Positions 1 through 9,732 of a DNA stretch of 38,087 bases are shown piece by piece. The DNA is from Fragilaria crotonensis (taxonomy: Eukaryota; Bacillariophyta; Fragilariophyceae; Fragilariales; Fragilariaceae): assembly GCA_022925895.1 (NCBI GenBank), contig JAKSYS010000608.1, positions 1 through 38,087 of the forward strand, given 5' to 3'. Made by a program: the position numbers and the translations under genes. Within the stretch, counting starts at the first letter, position 1; each line of letters opens with the position of its first letter. Below the pieces are notes generated by a model. That model was not told the DNA's origin. It saw only the letters and a program-made list of their open reading frames with translations, and made no database searches.

Positions 1-1
1 C

Positions 2-403
2 GCTGGTTTCACATGTTTCAAAATGTCAACTGCTTTGAATGAGGTCTTTGACAGCAGTAGTAATGGTAAAGTGGCTGATGCTTGTCATGAGTACATTTCA
101 ATACCAAGGCCTCTTGCCGATAGCGGCCATTAACATAGCTCCTCACGAGAGTGATATGGTGTTGAATTGTTGTGCTTGAATCCATTTATGAGTGAAGACA
201 CTCCATCGCACAAACGAGCATACAAAGTTTTTGACTGTTCTGCCAATGTTGATGCCGATGATGATTTCATGGACGAAAGTGTTGAAAGGAATGATCACAA
301 CCACTGTACTGTAGGCATGCTAAATGATGTGGCTAAATCTTGCCATGATTTTCACGCCATGATGGAACAGTACACTGACTACATGTTACAGAAGGTAACA
401 AAC
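2..403 (+). pseudogene. coding-like relic of unknown identity, interrupted by stops
   Basis: One reading frame looks coding-like from the window edge. It is broken by TAA at 131 and TGA at 152, then open again to the tandem repeat that starts near 405 (ATG at 188). The later part is acidic and His/Asp-rich (DADDDFMDE, NDHNH) and could have been the tail of a transposon protein. I recognise no family. The frame runs on into the 180-bp repeat and stops at 469, so the last third is certainly not native. Alternative: a chance open stretch. Confidence 0.2.
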
Positions 404-407
404 AATG

Positions 408-925
408 ACAAATCCACAGCCTGGGTCTTGTTCTCAACACACGCCAACAACAAATCAACCTTCGGCTGAGCTTTATATATGTAAACACAAAGCCAGAAGG
501 AGATCTGATGCCAGCAAACGCGGGTCAACACAAAGCCTCCCACCAGAGTTACAAAATCAGTCATCAAGAACCCGCCTGCAAATGATGATAAATCCACAAC
601 CTGGGTCTTGTTCTCACCACACGCCAACAACCAAATCAACCTTCGGCTGAGCTTTATATATGTAAACACAAAGCCAGAAGGAGATCTGACGCCAGCAACG
701 CGTGGGTTGACACAAACGCTTCCCAGCGATATGAAATCGGTCATCAAGAACCCGCCTGCAAATGATGACAAATGAATAACCTGGGTCTTGTTCTCACCAC
801 ATGCCAACAACCAAATCAACTTCAGCTGAGCTTTATATATGTAAACACAAAGCCAGAAGGAGATCTGACACCAGCAAACGTGGGTCAACACAAAAGCTTC
901 CCAGCATTATGAAATCAGTCCTCAG
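408..925. repeat. 180-bp tandem repeat, about 2.9 copies
   Basis: The block beginning CCTGGGTCTTGTTCTCA recurs at 420, 600 and 780, exactly 180 bp apart. The shared downstream part GCTTTATATATGTAAACAC follows in each copy. Copies differ by substitutions and small compensating indels, mostly in the stretch after GGAGATCTGA. The third copy fades out around 925. Each unit carries a TATATA stretch. Open frames crossing the array on both strands follow from a 180-bp (3 x 60) period and are not taken as genes. Confidence 0.85.
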
Positions 926-2190
926 GGAGCAAGTCAGCAGAGTAGTTTGAAGGTGTCAAAGGTGTCAATATTGTTGAGCTTGATGGCGGAGAGTTTTTCA
1001 AGGCAATGAATACTGAAAAGGGCCTTCAGTATTGCCCAAATTCGACACTAGTAGAAAACATACTAAACAATACGTACATCACAAACAGGAATAGAAAGAC
1101 TCAACAACGACTCGCTATTTGCTTGGAACGCATACTTTGCCTAAGAAAGTACACTTTGTTTGTGAGTATATCGCCTAAGCAAGTATACTGGGGTAAGTAT
1201 ATATGTTATACTGAATATAACATAATCAAACGGCATTTATGCCTAAGTAATTTGAATATATACTGAACATAAACAATACTATGACACTACTGTGAGCGTT
1301 GACTTTTTGTCACATACAAAACATTCGTCTGCCCTACAAGGATACATACCAAGACTAGGAGGATGTCTTCTTATCCTCTCAAATGTAATGTACCGAAGCA
1401 TCCGCGCACTCTGATGACAAGACATATTCATTCATGTAAATGTATATGACTCCTCGCTAGTTCATCGGTTAAACGAATACTTTGCCTAAGTAATTCATTT
1501 TGGTGATCAAATGTTATATACATTCCGTACAAAGTATAAAGTTGTTCAAATGGCTAGTACTCTACCTAAGTGCATTCCATAGAAAGTATTAAATGACTTG
1601 CGTGCTCCATCAAACGGCTACTCTACCTAAGTAAGTATTAGTGATTTTATGTTATATACACTATGCATTCCTAACGACGATGGTACAGACGATGCATGTT
1701 GAACACCAGTATGATATTATGTACACACAACCACAGTAAAATTTAAAAGCATCATAAATATATATCCACATATAAAGAACTCACTTAGAAAGCAAATAGA
1801 ATATATGACTATATGTATAACATGAATATGCAAATACCAGCCAGAACATCAATTCAATATATATATACATATTCGTGCATTTCCGTTTCACTTCTTCAAT
1901 AAAAATGAACTTATCAAATGCACGACAACACAACAGAATTTGGAGAGTGTTCATGCCGTTCAGCTTCATGTTAAGAAGGGTGGCAGATCTGGGAGCAATG
2001 CTAGTACTCATGACAGCAGGTCATGGTGGTGGTGGAGCAGGATGGAGAGGTGGTCAAGGGGTGGTCCTCCTCTGTCTCCGCCTTCAGTAGTAGTAGTAGG
2101 GTAGAGGTAAGCAGTTTTGGCATATCCTGGACTTGCGTCAGCATCCAGGAGGTAACCTTGCTCCAACTGCCTCCATGGATTTGGTTGTTT
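926..2190. repeat. AT-rich intergenic DNA with dispersed CCTAAG(T)A repeats
   Basis: The motif CCTAAG, usually followed by TAA, AAAG or CAAGTA, occurs at 1140, 1174, 1242, 1485, 1565 and 1626. Two copies are followed by a similar stretch ending in TGTTATATACA (near 1510 and 1650), so these look like decayed copies of a short repeat. From 1640 to 2190 there is only AT-rich and simple sequence (GGTGGT, AGTAGTAGT). No gene is supported. Confidence 0.45.
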
Positions 2191-2191
2191 G

Positions 2192-2456
2192 TTTTCCACA
2201 CCATTGGAATGCTTCCATTCCTCACCATGCATTTTCTATCACGTCTGCTTTTAGTGGATGAACTTTGACAACAATATATTCAGAGAGATGGAAATGATCA
2301 AGAGGTACGACAAACAAAAAGATGAGCAAACTTTCATTGTTTTTCCACACCATTGAAATGCTTCCAATACTCACACTCCCTGTACTCTCGTACCCTCTCT
2401 CTTCAGTGGCAGATGAATTTGACAACATCTTCAGAGAGGAAATGATCAGAGGGCAC
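2192..2456 (+). repeat. degenerate direct duplication, period about 149 bp
   Basis: TTTTCCACACCATTG-AATGCTTCC occurs at 2192 and again at 2341. Both are followed by a similar order of pieces: CACTCC/CACC, TTTTAGTGGATGAA versus CTTCAGTGGCAGATGAA, TTTGACAACA, then TTCAGAGAGA and GAAATGATCA. The second copy ends about 2456. This is an old duplicated unit. Short open frames crossing it have no recognisable product. Confidence 0.5.
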
Positions 2457-3375
2457 TGCAGCAAAGGTAATGACAACAGCACGAGGAATCAGGGAGATGA
2501 TGGGAGAGATCACGAGGAAACTGCTTATGAGAATCTTGTTGTATTAGTATACAATGATGACTTCAAAAGTACATGGGACAGTTATTTGCTCATGCTGCAA
2601 TGGGCACCAGCAGTGCAGATGGAGTGGTGGTAAAAGAGGCGACAGCAGGGCAGGGCGATGATGAGGATGAACAGCAAGGAGGCAAAGTACTCATCAGTGT
2701 AGTAGTACCATTGTGGTATGGTGTAGAATCAACAGTAAAGCAGTACAGTACACTACATGTCAAACCATTCCCCCCCCCCCTGAAATTCGCGGAATAAATT
2801 GAAAATAATAGCCAGAACCAATTTGTCCAAATAAGCTGTACATAAGAATCCACAACAGTTCTATATAAATATTTTAAATTTCTAAATTCATATGTAGAAA
2901 CTTCTAGGTAAGAATCGCAGATTATTTGGAAATAATCAGCGAAATAATTATAAATCTTTGTAAATAATTATTTAGATAATACAGATATGGGTTCCCTGAT
3001 GTACACGGTGTGGTACAAACAGCTCGTTCAAAACCCTGTACCAATACGAATTTTGATCTACCCAACTCTTGTGAAATAAATTGAGAACAGAATATAAAAT
3101 ATTATTCATACATGAATACAAATTTATACACGACTTTGACCCAGTAAATCAAAAACGCAGACTTGTTTATCATCAATAGCACAATAGCTAGTTCACATGT
3201 TGCTCCAGTACTTTCATCATTCTTCATTGCTGTTGACAGGGTAATGAAGTATCAATGATACGAACTGTTTGTAAAACATTTATGTGTTTCTGACAAGATT
3301 TGGTAGTTGAAACTCTTGTGAAACTATTGGTTCAAAGCCATTTTTATATTTTTATGTGGTAGCTACTGCTGTGTA
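2457..3375. other. intergenic, AT-rich, nothing recognised
   Basis: Contains short GA-rich stretches (about 2490-2690), a run of C at 2771-2781 and AT-rich sequence to 3360. No protein family, RNA gene or clear repeat was recognised. Confidence 0.4.
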
Positions 3376-3600
3376 GGTACACGTACTCGGATTATTGAGT
3401 ACTCCAGTACTGTGATGACTACTATCTACTGTCTTCTATTACTACAGGACTGAATACTCCAGTACAAGTACTTTGCTTCTGCATCCTACCTGTCGCCTGC
3501 GGTACTTTTCTAGCAGCGGTACTTACTGCAAATACTGGTATATTACTACAGCTCGAAAAAGGTATCCAGTATCGCAAACAGTACAAGTATACTGCAGCTC
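3376..3600. repeat. cluster of GTAC-centred short palindromes
   Basis: Dense short words built on GTAC/AGTACT: GTACACGTACTC, GAGTACTCCAGTACTG, ACTCCAGTACAAGTACT, GCGGTACTT, ACAGTACAAGTATACTG. The same kind of cluster recurs at 7330-7375, 15095-15200, 17610-17645, 21735-22110, 28950-29135 and 32005-32040. Function is unknown. It could be a decayed mobile palindrome family or a regulatory word. Confidence 0.5.
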
Positions 3601-3938
3601 AACAGTATTTCTGTCAGTATAGTTTCAGCTCTTTCACAGTAATGGTATATGTACCGGTGCACCCTAGGAAGGCTTGTATGGTATTTGGTAATATTTTCCC
3701 TAAACCTGCTGCCATCTACATACTTCCAGCAGTTCTCTTGTTTCTTCCTGGATTGTTTGAGAAGATCTTTCGTGCAGTTCGTTTTTGCTTCCTGGGATTT
3801 TTCGGAGGGGAGGGATCGTATTTTATGCAATTGCATACAAGTTCACAAGCACGTTCGAAGTTAGGCTTGACTCGTCAGAAACATCAAAAAGTGACGCATC
3901 TAAGGGGCGTTCTTACGAATAGGTTTTTTTCGATTTTT

Positions 3939-4079
3939 GGTATCATCTCCGGGTTTATAGCCGTTGGTATCACGTGTCGACTCCGAATATCCGGGTTGGG
4001 AGTGGTATCATGTCGGTATCATGATACCACTTTATGATACCTTTTTTGACCCATGTAAAAAAAGGTATCACGTGATACC
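3939..4079. repeat. subterminal array of GGTATCA/TGATACC motifs
   Basis: Eight copies in both orientations at 3939, 3966, 4004, 4015, 4022, 4035, 4064 and 4073. Two pairs form short palindromes (GGTATCATGATACC at 4015-4028 and GGTATCACGTGATACC at 4064-4079). Two further copies lie near the other end of the element (5209, 5219). Repeated subterminal motifs of this kind are typical transposase-binding sites; binding itself is inferred. Confidence 0.7.
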
Positions 4080-4436
4080 AGCTAATATTTTCGAGTATCA
4101 CAGCTGTAAAATAACGGCATTGTGATATATTTCTTAAGTAAAAAACATGATGATCTTGGGCAAGAGTTTTTGGCGCCTCACGTACCTTTTCAAACAAGCA
4201 ACACGATATTGCTTGCTTGTCCTATGTAGTTCAACAAACACTCCTCCTCCTCATCTGCTTCAGCTTTACCGGCAAACCATGTCATCAAACTTGCAATCGC
4301 AGCAGACAGACATGGCACCTGCTGCTCCCCTGTTCACGATCGCGCCAAAATGATCGAGCAATTTGTGAAAGAATTGGTGGTGGATCGTGACTTCAAACTC
4401 GACAAAGTGGCAATATTGTCATGATCAGGCAGTTAC

Positions 4437-5039
4437 ATGTATCCAAGTGCACAGTCTCCTTACTCGCCAAATTTGTGTTCGGTTCAAGGTGTCGGGGTAC
4501 AGAACCAGAATAAAGAACGCACGTTGGGACTCCTGAAGAATCTAGTAACACGCGAATCACTGAAGAACAGAATGTATGATGAATCGGCTTCATGTTTCTC
4601 GGAAGAATCATCATCACAAGAAGAAGACAAAGCAGCAGATGTACTCGCCACTTGCACTCCGCTCGCCGGGAACGTAACAAGTACTTTATTATTGTCACCA
4701 GAAGGGCAATCTTCGGCCGGCTCTACTTGTGATCATGACAATACTCTTGTTGAAAACAACGACAGTGTCGAGGAATATCACGATGCTGAACAAGAAGAAT
4801 TGCCTTCTTATTCTAACGACGAGGACTACGCAGCAAGAGCGTCGTCACTTGACATCAGTATTCAAAAGAAGAGGAAGGCAACAAGAAACATGAGTACTAG
4901 TAGTAATAGTGACCACGATAACACTATGAAGAAGAAGAATGGCGCCGACTTGTCAGATAGGAGAAAGAAGCGGAATACAAGGCCGAGCAAGAAAGCGCAT
5001 CACTGCTATTGCAGTCCTTCTCTTCCTCGTTGCTCATGA
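4437..5039 (+). CDS. unknown 200-residue protein inside the Harbinger-like element
   Basis: Open from ATG at 4437 to TGA at 5037-5039. It has no recognised domain. The composition is low-complexity. The middle is acidic and Ser-rich (SSSQEEDK, SVEEYHDAEQEE). The C-terminal part is strongly basic with two nuclear-localisation-like patches (KKRKATR, DRRKKRNTRPSKK). An in-frame coding-like stretch upstream (ATG at 4350) ends at a TGA 12 bp before this ATG, and another short frame (ATG at 4279) abuts it one base out of phase. The original protein may therefore have been longer and is now broken. It could be a remnant of the Harbinger accessory (second) protein, but no Myb/SANT helices are evident. 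Treat it as hypothetical. Confidence 0.4.
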   Translation: MYPSAQSPYSPNLCSVQGVGVQNQNKERTLGLLKNLVTRESLKNRMYDESASCFSEESSSQEEDKAADVLATCTPLAGNVTSTLLLSPEGQSSAGSTCDHDNTLVENNDSVEEYHDAEQEELPSYSNDEDYAARASSLDISIQKKRKATRNMSTSSNSDHDNTMKKKNGADLSDRRKKRNTRPSKKAHHCYCSPSLPRCS

Positions 5040-5785
5040 CAAATGAAACTTTTTTTATGTAATAGATCCGAGCATTCGCACGACCTTCGAGTTTTTCGAA
5101 GCCCGAACAAGTCGGAGTGATATGCCCACATGTTATTTCAATAGCAAACAGAATTGCCCATTCCTGACAATTAACGGCAATGAAAATCTCAACGGAGGAG
5201 GAATCATGTGATACCATATGATACCAATGAACACCAAAATTTTCGTAAGAATGTCGATACACATGTATTTTAGCTAAGATTATCGCATGATACAATTTTC
5301 AAAAAATTCAAAAATATTGAGCTTGATTTCATATTCGTAAGAACGCCCCTAAGGCCCACCCTTACGGTATTGAAAAGTGATGAAAAACTGACCCCCCAAC
5401 TTTTGTTATAGAAAATGTCGTTTCCCCGGTCTTATCGTGAATACCAATAAAGTTGTGTTTTCCGGGTCATTCTTAATCCTATGATAGTGTCGCATTTTAT
5501 TCCATACTCGGAGTACTCCAGTATTCTTTCAGGCAATTCCACCGCACACCGTCATTGATGACTTCAGGGAATACTTGCAGCCCCCTCCCGCATTTGTTTC
5601 CCTCATACTTATCACTTATCTCGAGAACGACGACGACGAGTGGCAATAATGCACGATAGTTGTTTTGTTAGGATTAGCTAGAGTAGAAGTAGTAAATCCT
5701 TAGTTTAGAACAAACATAAGCTAATACCATACATGGTAACATTTGAGGATGCAGTTCTCGGAAAGCGTCGCCATCATGGCCGCTA

Positions 5786-6335
5786 GCGTCTAGTGTCGCA
5801 AGGAGTAGGGTCGCTAGTGTCGTCGTCGTCGACGACGTCAAGTGATGCCGTCGTCGCGAGGTTTCGTGTCGCTTGTGTCGTCGTCGTCGCGAGATTTAGG
5901 GTTGCCGTCGCGAGCGTCGCTTGTGTCGTTGTCGACAACGTCCACTGTCGCCTTGTCGTTGTTAGTGTCGTCGTCGTCGTCGCCAGGTCTATCATAGTGC
6001 CGTCGTCGTCGTCGCCAGGTCTATCATAGTGCCGTTTTCCTCGTCATGGTCGCCACTCTAGTCGCCGTCTTCGTCGTTGCGAGTGTCGCTCGTCCGCGTT
6101 GGTAACATCTAGTGTCGCCGCTTTCGCTTGTGTCGTTGTCGTGGCGAGGTTTCGTGTCGCCTCCTCGTCGTCGCTAGCGTCTCTAGTCGCCGTCGTCGTT
6201 CGTCGTCATCGCCGCGAGGTCAAGTGACACTGTCGTCGTCAGTGTTGCTCGTTGACGTCGACGACGAGCGACATTGCCGTCGCTAGTGTCGTCGTCGCGA
6301 CTCGCGACGTCTGGTGCCAAGGTCGTCGTCGCTGG
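5786..6335. repeat. GTC/GTCGTC-rich degenerate minisatellite
   Basis: About 550 bp composed largely of variants of GTCGTCGTCG, GTCGCTTGTGTCG, GCGAGGTTTCGTGTCGC and CGCCAGGTCTATCATAGTGCC. The last of these is perfectly repeated in tandem near 5985 and 6018. The open frames on both strands (Val/Ser or Thr-rich) follow from the trinucleotide period and are not genes. Confidence 0.75.
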
Positions 6336-6373
6336 TGTTGTTCCACTTTATGATTCACTCGACTCGATGCTCT

Positions 6374-6490
6374 CAACTTTTCATCGAAAAGTTGCTTGTA
6401 AAAGTTGGGTGCCAACTTTTCACAGCAACTTTTCATCGAAAAGTTGAGATCGGACCAACTTGGTTTTTCAAGCAACTTTTCGTCGAAAAG
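6374..6490. repeat. three hairpin-forming repeats in the right subterminal region
   Basis: CAACTTTTC, ATC, GAAAAGTTG (9-bp arms, 3-nt loop) occurs perfectly at 6374-6394 and 6426-6446, with a third variant (loop GTC, arm ending GG) at 6473-6490. Further half-copies AAAAGTTGG occur around 6400 and 6512. They lie just inside the right end of the 5353-6562 element and may be its transposase-binding repeats. Confidence 0.65.
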
Positions 6491-6742
6491 GCCGGCGAAC
6501 ATTGAAAAAAAAAGTTGGGGGGTCAGTTTTCCATCACAACTTTTCGCTACTGCAAGGGGTCCTAATTGTTCCTTCTCCGACAAACAGGAGAAGTTCATTA
6601 CATTCTTCCTAGATTCGCATGAGAGGATCTTTAATCGGATTTTTCCTTCCTAAGATTTTTGAGAAGACGTCATAGCTAAAATTAATCAGCCCTTTAATCT
6701 CTCATTAATCTTTTCGAGCCAACAAACTTCAAAGTACTCAAG

Positions 6743-7258
6743 ATGTTTGCGCTCAAGACGTTGCTCTCCCTTTTCGCTTTCGCTTTCGTCGCCGTTGTCC
6801 CAGCATCGGCGCAGTTTGCGCAGCTGTCGTCCACTATCAGCCAGCCGGTTGGAGTCATTGGAACAGGAAAAGCAGTCACCTTCAACTCAATCGATGCCAT
6901 CCAGGGCGTCACCTTCACCAGTGGTTCTTCGATCGTTACGATCACGTCCGCTGGCAACTACTTCATTGTTGCGTCCCCTCAAGTTGGATTCAATGCTGCA
7001 ACGGGTTGCGCGGCTAAGACTACGTTTACTGCCGACTACTGGATTGTTGTAAACGGCGTAGATATTGCCAACACCAACGTCAGGTTGACCGCCGGGAAAG
7101 TGGCCACTGATGTCATCGTCTCGCAGGGTATTTTCGCCCTCAAAGTCAATGACAAGGTTCAGGTGTTCGCCTCGGGAACGTGCGCTCGTTCTGTGGTTAT
7201 TAAACCCCCCTCGGAGCCGGTCATCCCAAGCATCATCTTTTCTATCTTCAAGTTTTAG
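6743..7258 (+). CDS. secreted jelly-roll (C1q/BclA C-terminal-like) protein
   Basis: 171 residues, intronless, ATG at 6743 and TAG at 7256-7258. Residues 1-23 form a clear signal peptide (hydrophobic FAFAFVAVV, cleavage after PASA). The rest is beta-rich, with phrases such as VTFNSIDAIQGVTFTSG, VTITSAGNYFIVAS, DYWIVVNGVDI and FALKVNDKVQVFASG. These match the strand pattern of the TNF/C1q-type jelly roll seen in collagen-like surface proteins such as BclA: a Tyr/Phe after SAGNY, an 'NG' turn, and 'VNDKVQV' in place of the family's 'L.aGD.I.l'. Cys89 and Cys147 could form a disulfide. There is no transmembrane or GPI signal. Probable role: extracellular or cell-surface adhesion, possibly trimeric. 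The fold call rests on pattern recognition only. Confidence 0.6.
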   Translation: MFALKTLLSLFAFAFVAVVPASAQFAQLSSTISQPVGVIGTGKAVTFNSIDAIQGVTFTSGSSIVTITSAGNYFIVASPQVGFNAATGCAAKTTFTADYWIVVNGVDIANTNVRLTAGKVATDVIVSQGIFALKVNDKVQVFASGTCARSVVIKPPSEPVIPSIIFSIFKF

Positions 7259-8451
7259 ATAATCGATTGCTGACTTCCCGTGGGTGTCAACGTGCCGGCC
7301 TGAGGTGCAGTAGCTAAAGCTATAGTTCGACTACTTAGTACTGTACACGGTACTCTACTAGAGTACTTTTAAACATAGAGTAGATCCGGGTAGAGTCCTG
7401 TTTCCACTGTGTATGGCTAGAAGAATAGTGCTTGGCGGTGCCACTCGTAGCTCTGGTATGATAGAATTTTAGTACAGAGAGTACAATAGTCAACAACTCG
7501 ATAGCTTTTCGTTTGTCTTCAGTGACTTCCGGCTTCCGGCTACTGACCTGCAGAACATCACATCTGTCAACGCATCTATATCGTTTCCTGTTCTTGATCA
7601 TGATCGAATGCACAACGGTGAGTCTTGAACTGACTGATCAGCTTCGTCGCCAGTGCCACTGGACCGTAGGCTGTGCAATCTTGAAGAGTTTGTTCGTCCA
7701 CTTGTTGCGTATTCGATGGCATGACATGCCATTTAGTATTGTCATGTTTTCATGTGGTCATGCTCACCTCGCAAATTTTCTTATTCTCACCTTGTGGATC
7801 ACATCTTCCGACAGACAATAGAAAATGATAGCCTTGAAGTTATGGCATTGGCAAGTATTGTTGGCAAGAACACAGAATGCACAATCAGGTTTCGTCTTGT
7901 GCATCGCATTGATTGAAGGCAACCCAATCACTGGTCATGGACATCAATTGTGAATCCATCTCCAGTGGGGCATCCCATTGTCGTCAATTTTCTGTACGGA
8001 CATTGGGACATTGGCAGCAAGCAGATACCAGGCGATCTCGTAATTTCGGGTATCCAAAGTACCTTGACGCAGCTGCAGCTGCACATCGATGGTGGCACCG
8101 AGAAACATATTCATCTCTCTGCCCAGGATGTCCAATCCGTGGAATCATCGTGTCAAAGTTGTTGTTATGGACGAGACGGAATTAAGGCGTCGTTCAGTGA
8201 TGTACAGTTGCTGCCAGGGGGGGGGGGGCAATCTATTTGCCTCCATGCCCTCCGGTACGAGACTTTCTTTCGGAGAACCGAGGATCCAATCCGATCCTTG
8301 TCATGTGCACTCTGGAAATGGAGGTCGACCTTCCTCCCTGGGCCAAACAAGAGCGTCGATGCGACGAAGCTTTCCGTTGCTATTCTGAGACGGACCAGCC
8401 AGTGCATCTACGTGTTGTGCTGGGCAGTATGATAGGCTCGTAAATCTAGAA
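7259..8451. other. intergenic / relic DNA, no gene supported
   Basis: Contains a GTAC palindrome cluster (7330-7375, for example TTAGTACTGTACACGGTACTCTACTAGAGTACTTTT), some sequence around 7500-7900 without recognisable coding, and a G10 run at about 8217-8227. A 160-codon plus-strand frame (7950-8432) and overlapping minus-strand frames start at non-ATG codons and match no family I know. They may be the decayed downstream part of the copia element to the right, but no reverse transcriptase motif is visible. Confidence 0.35.
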
Positions 8452-9300
8452 CTATGCATCAAGATGAAAGGCCTGGCGCACACTATGTTGTGTCATTGCA
8501 GTTGACTCAAGTGTGGTGGCATGAAAATGTCCGTAGTCACGTGGTTTTCTTGCCCGAAGATCATGTCGTCCAGTGCGTGACCCGTATAGAGCGTCCATTC
8601 GAGCGTTCACATCAATTTCATTCTCGTCGTCTTCTTCGATTTCATCCTCGTCGGTTTCGACCTCTTCTTCATTTTCAATTGCGACATCTTCGATAGCTTC
8701 GACGACTTCTTCGGCAACTTCGGCAGCTTCTTCTTCTTCGGCGACGTCTTCAAAGTTCACTCCTGCCATTTCTTCAAGCTCTATTTCCAATTCGAGTTCG
8801 AGATTGTTAACGTTGTCAACGATGGCGGCCTCGTTGTCTATTTCGTCGTTGTCGTCATCATCATCCACTCCTGCGATTGTGTCGTCGTCGACGGCACAAT
8901 CGTAATCGTCATCATTGTCATCGATATCATCATTGTGGTTATCATGGTCGACATGATCAGCAAGCACTCCTGCCCGATCAGCAAACTCGAGAGTCGGTAG
9001 ATCAAGGGGTCGGCGACAGAGACGATCGATTCGCTGGATGACATCAGCTGGCATGGGAAGCACAGTCCGTTGGTTGCGATTGATCCGTTTCCCAGTTGTC
9101 AGACTGTAGAAATAGTGTCCTCCTGGTGCATTGCCTGTCGGTCGTAGTGCAATTGCTCCTGTAGTGCGAGGAAGCATGGTATTGTCGTGCTTCTCGTGCG
9201 TTTGTACGTAGGTACCATACTCGAGCTTGCAATGGTTGGCGTAGTCGATGTCGTTCCCAAAATGATGGTGCGTGGACTCAAGACGTCAGACACGCCACCG
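8452..9300 (-). pseudogene. copia pol: integrase C-terminus and acidic integrase-RT linker
   Basis: The long open part (8452-9177) begins with RTTGAIALRPTGNAPGGHYF and SLTTGKRINRNQ, then LPMPADVI. These are the hallmark linker phrases of diatom copia Pol. A strikingly acidic stretch rich in D, E and N runs over roughly residues 80-200, followed by RKPRDYGHFHATTLE and AMTQHSV, which in intact copies lead into the reverse transcriptase. Here the frame ends at 8452 and RT is absent. Upstream in the same frame, YANHCKLEYGTYVQTHEKHD can be read until a frameshift near 9255, before LSPRTIILG in the preceding frame. Confidence 0.8.
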
Positions 9301-9332
9301 GTTGCTGGGAAACTGTTTAGCCAGAAGACACA

Positions 9333-9689
9333 CTAGTAAACCAGTTCAATGATCATCCGTGCTGGATATCCTTCAAATGGCAGAACGTTGATGACACTGC
9401 GAGCTCGCTCCTTAATCGTGCGAATGTGCCGCTCAATTTCTGGAACGTGCTCTTCTGCCGACACAGTGTTGAGGGTGATTCCAAAGGAAGCGACCTCGAT
9501 GTCAAGATTATCCTTGTTGAATTGTCCATCCATTAGTAAGATGGTGATCTGAAAGCCACGCTTGGCGTAAGTCTGGTGAAGGTGTTTGATTGCTCCAATG
9601 ATGCTTGTTGTTTTCTGGTTGGACAAAAACTCGGCCGTGCTGAATTTAATGTGTCTTGAAATCGTCACAAAAAATGGAAGCCTGTTCAC
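9333..9689 (-). pseudogene. copia integrase catalytic core fragment
   Basis: The frame carries LPFFVTISRHIKFSTAEF, then AKRGFQITILLMDGQF, holding the second catalytic Asp. It continues with SFGITLNTVSAEEHVPEIE and RHIRTIKERARS, where the Glu in EIERHI should be the third catalytic acid, and ends MIIELVY followed by an in-frame TAG (9333-9335) where intact elements continue into VFWLN. The stretch before LPFF that should hold the first catalytic Asp is deleted, next to the TA-flanked insertion at 9715. The core is therefore non-functional. Confidence 0.8.
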
Positions 9690-9732
9690 GTGCAGATGCG
9701 GTCACTTTCTAATACCACCAAAAAACTGCTTA

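Larger units (their letters stand above)
3904..5349. mobile_element. PIF/Harbinger-like DNA transposon (1446 bp, probably non-autonomous)
   Basis: The ends carry an 18-bp perfect terminal inverted repeat, GGGGCGTTCTTACGAATA at 3904-3921 and its complement at 5332-5349. TAA directly flanks both ends (3901-3903 and 5350-5352). A 3-bp TWA target duplication and G-rich termini fit the PIF/Harbinger superfamily. Just inside the left end, GGTATCA or TGATACC occurs eight times between 3939 and 4079; two more copies lie at 5209 and 5219 near the right end. These look like subterminal transposase-binding sites. No DDE transposase is visible, only an acidic/basic 200-residue frame (4437-5039). The element is therefore probably mobilised in trans, or is a decayed second-ORF carrier. 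Confidence 0.8.
5353..6562. mobile_element. second TWA-flanked inverted-repeat element (MITE-like, 1210 bp)
   Basis: The ends are diverged inverted repeats. The left (5353 onward) starts GGCCCACCCTT and reaches AAAACTGACCCCCCAACTTTT by about 5415. The complement of the right end starts GGACCCCTTGC and reaches the same AAAACTGACCCCCCAACTTTT word (6508-6535 on the plus strand). TAA flanks it at 5350-5352 and 6563-6565. The left TAA is also the right target duplication of the 3904-5349 element, so the two sit back to back. The interior is a GTCGTC minisatellite and a set of hairpins, with no transposase. Confidence 0.65.

Noticed and set aside
405-891. Open frames and repeat spacing of the 180-bp array as a gene or a CRISPR-like array
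   Set aside because: Whole 180-bp units repeat without short conserved repeats and unique spacers, and the open frames follow from a period divisible by three.
3642-4037. 131-codon plus-strand frame before and into the Harbinger-like element
   Set aside because: It crosses the transposon's left boundary and has no recognisable product.
5783-6029. Thr- or Val/Ser-rich frames at about 5.8-6.0 kb
   Set aside because: Products of the GTCGTC minisatellite; open on both strands at once.
8573-8905. Ser-rich plus-strand frame
   Set aside because: Antisense of the acidic linker of the copia Pol, whose minus-strand reading has clear family motifs.
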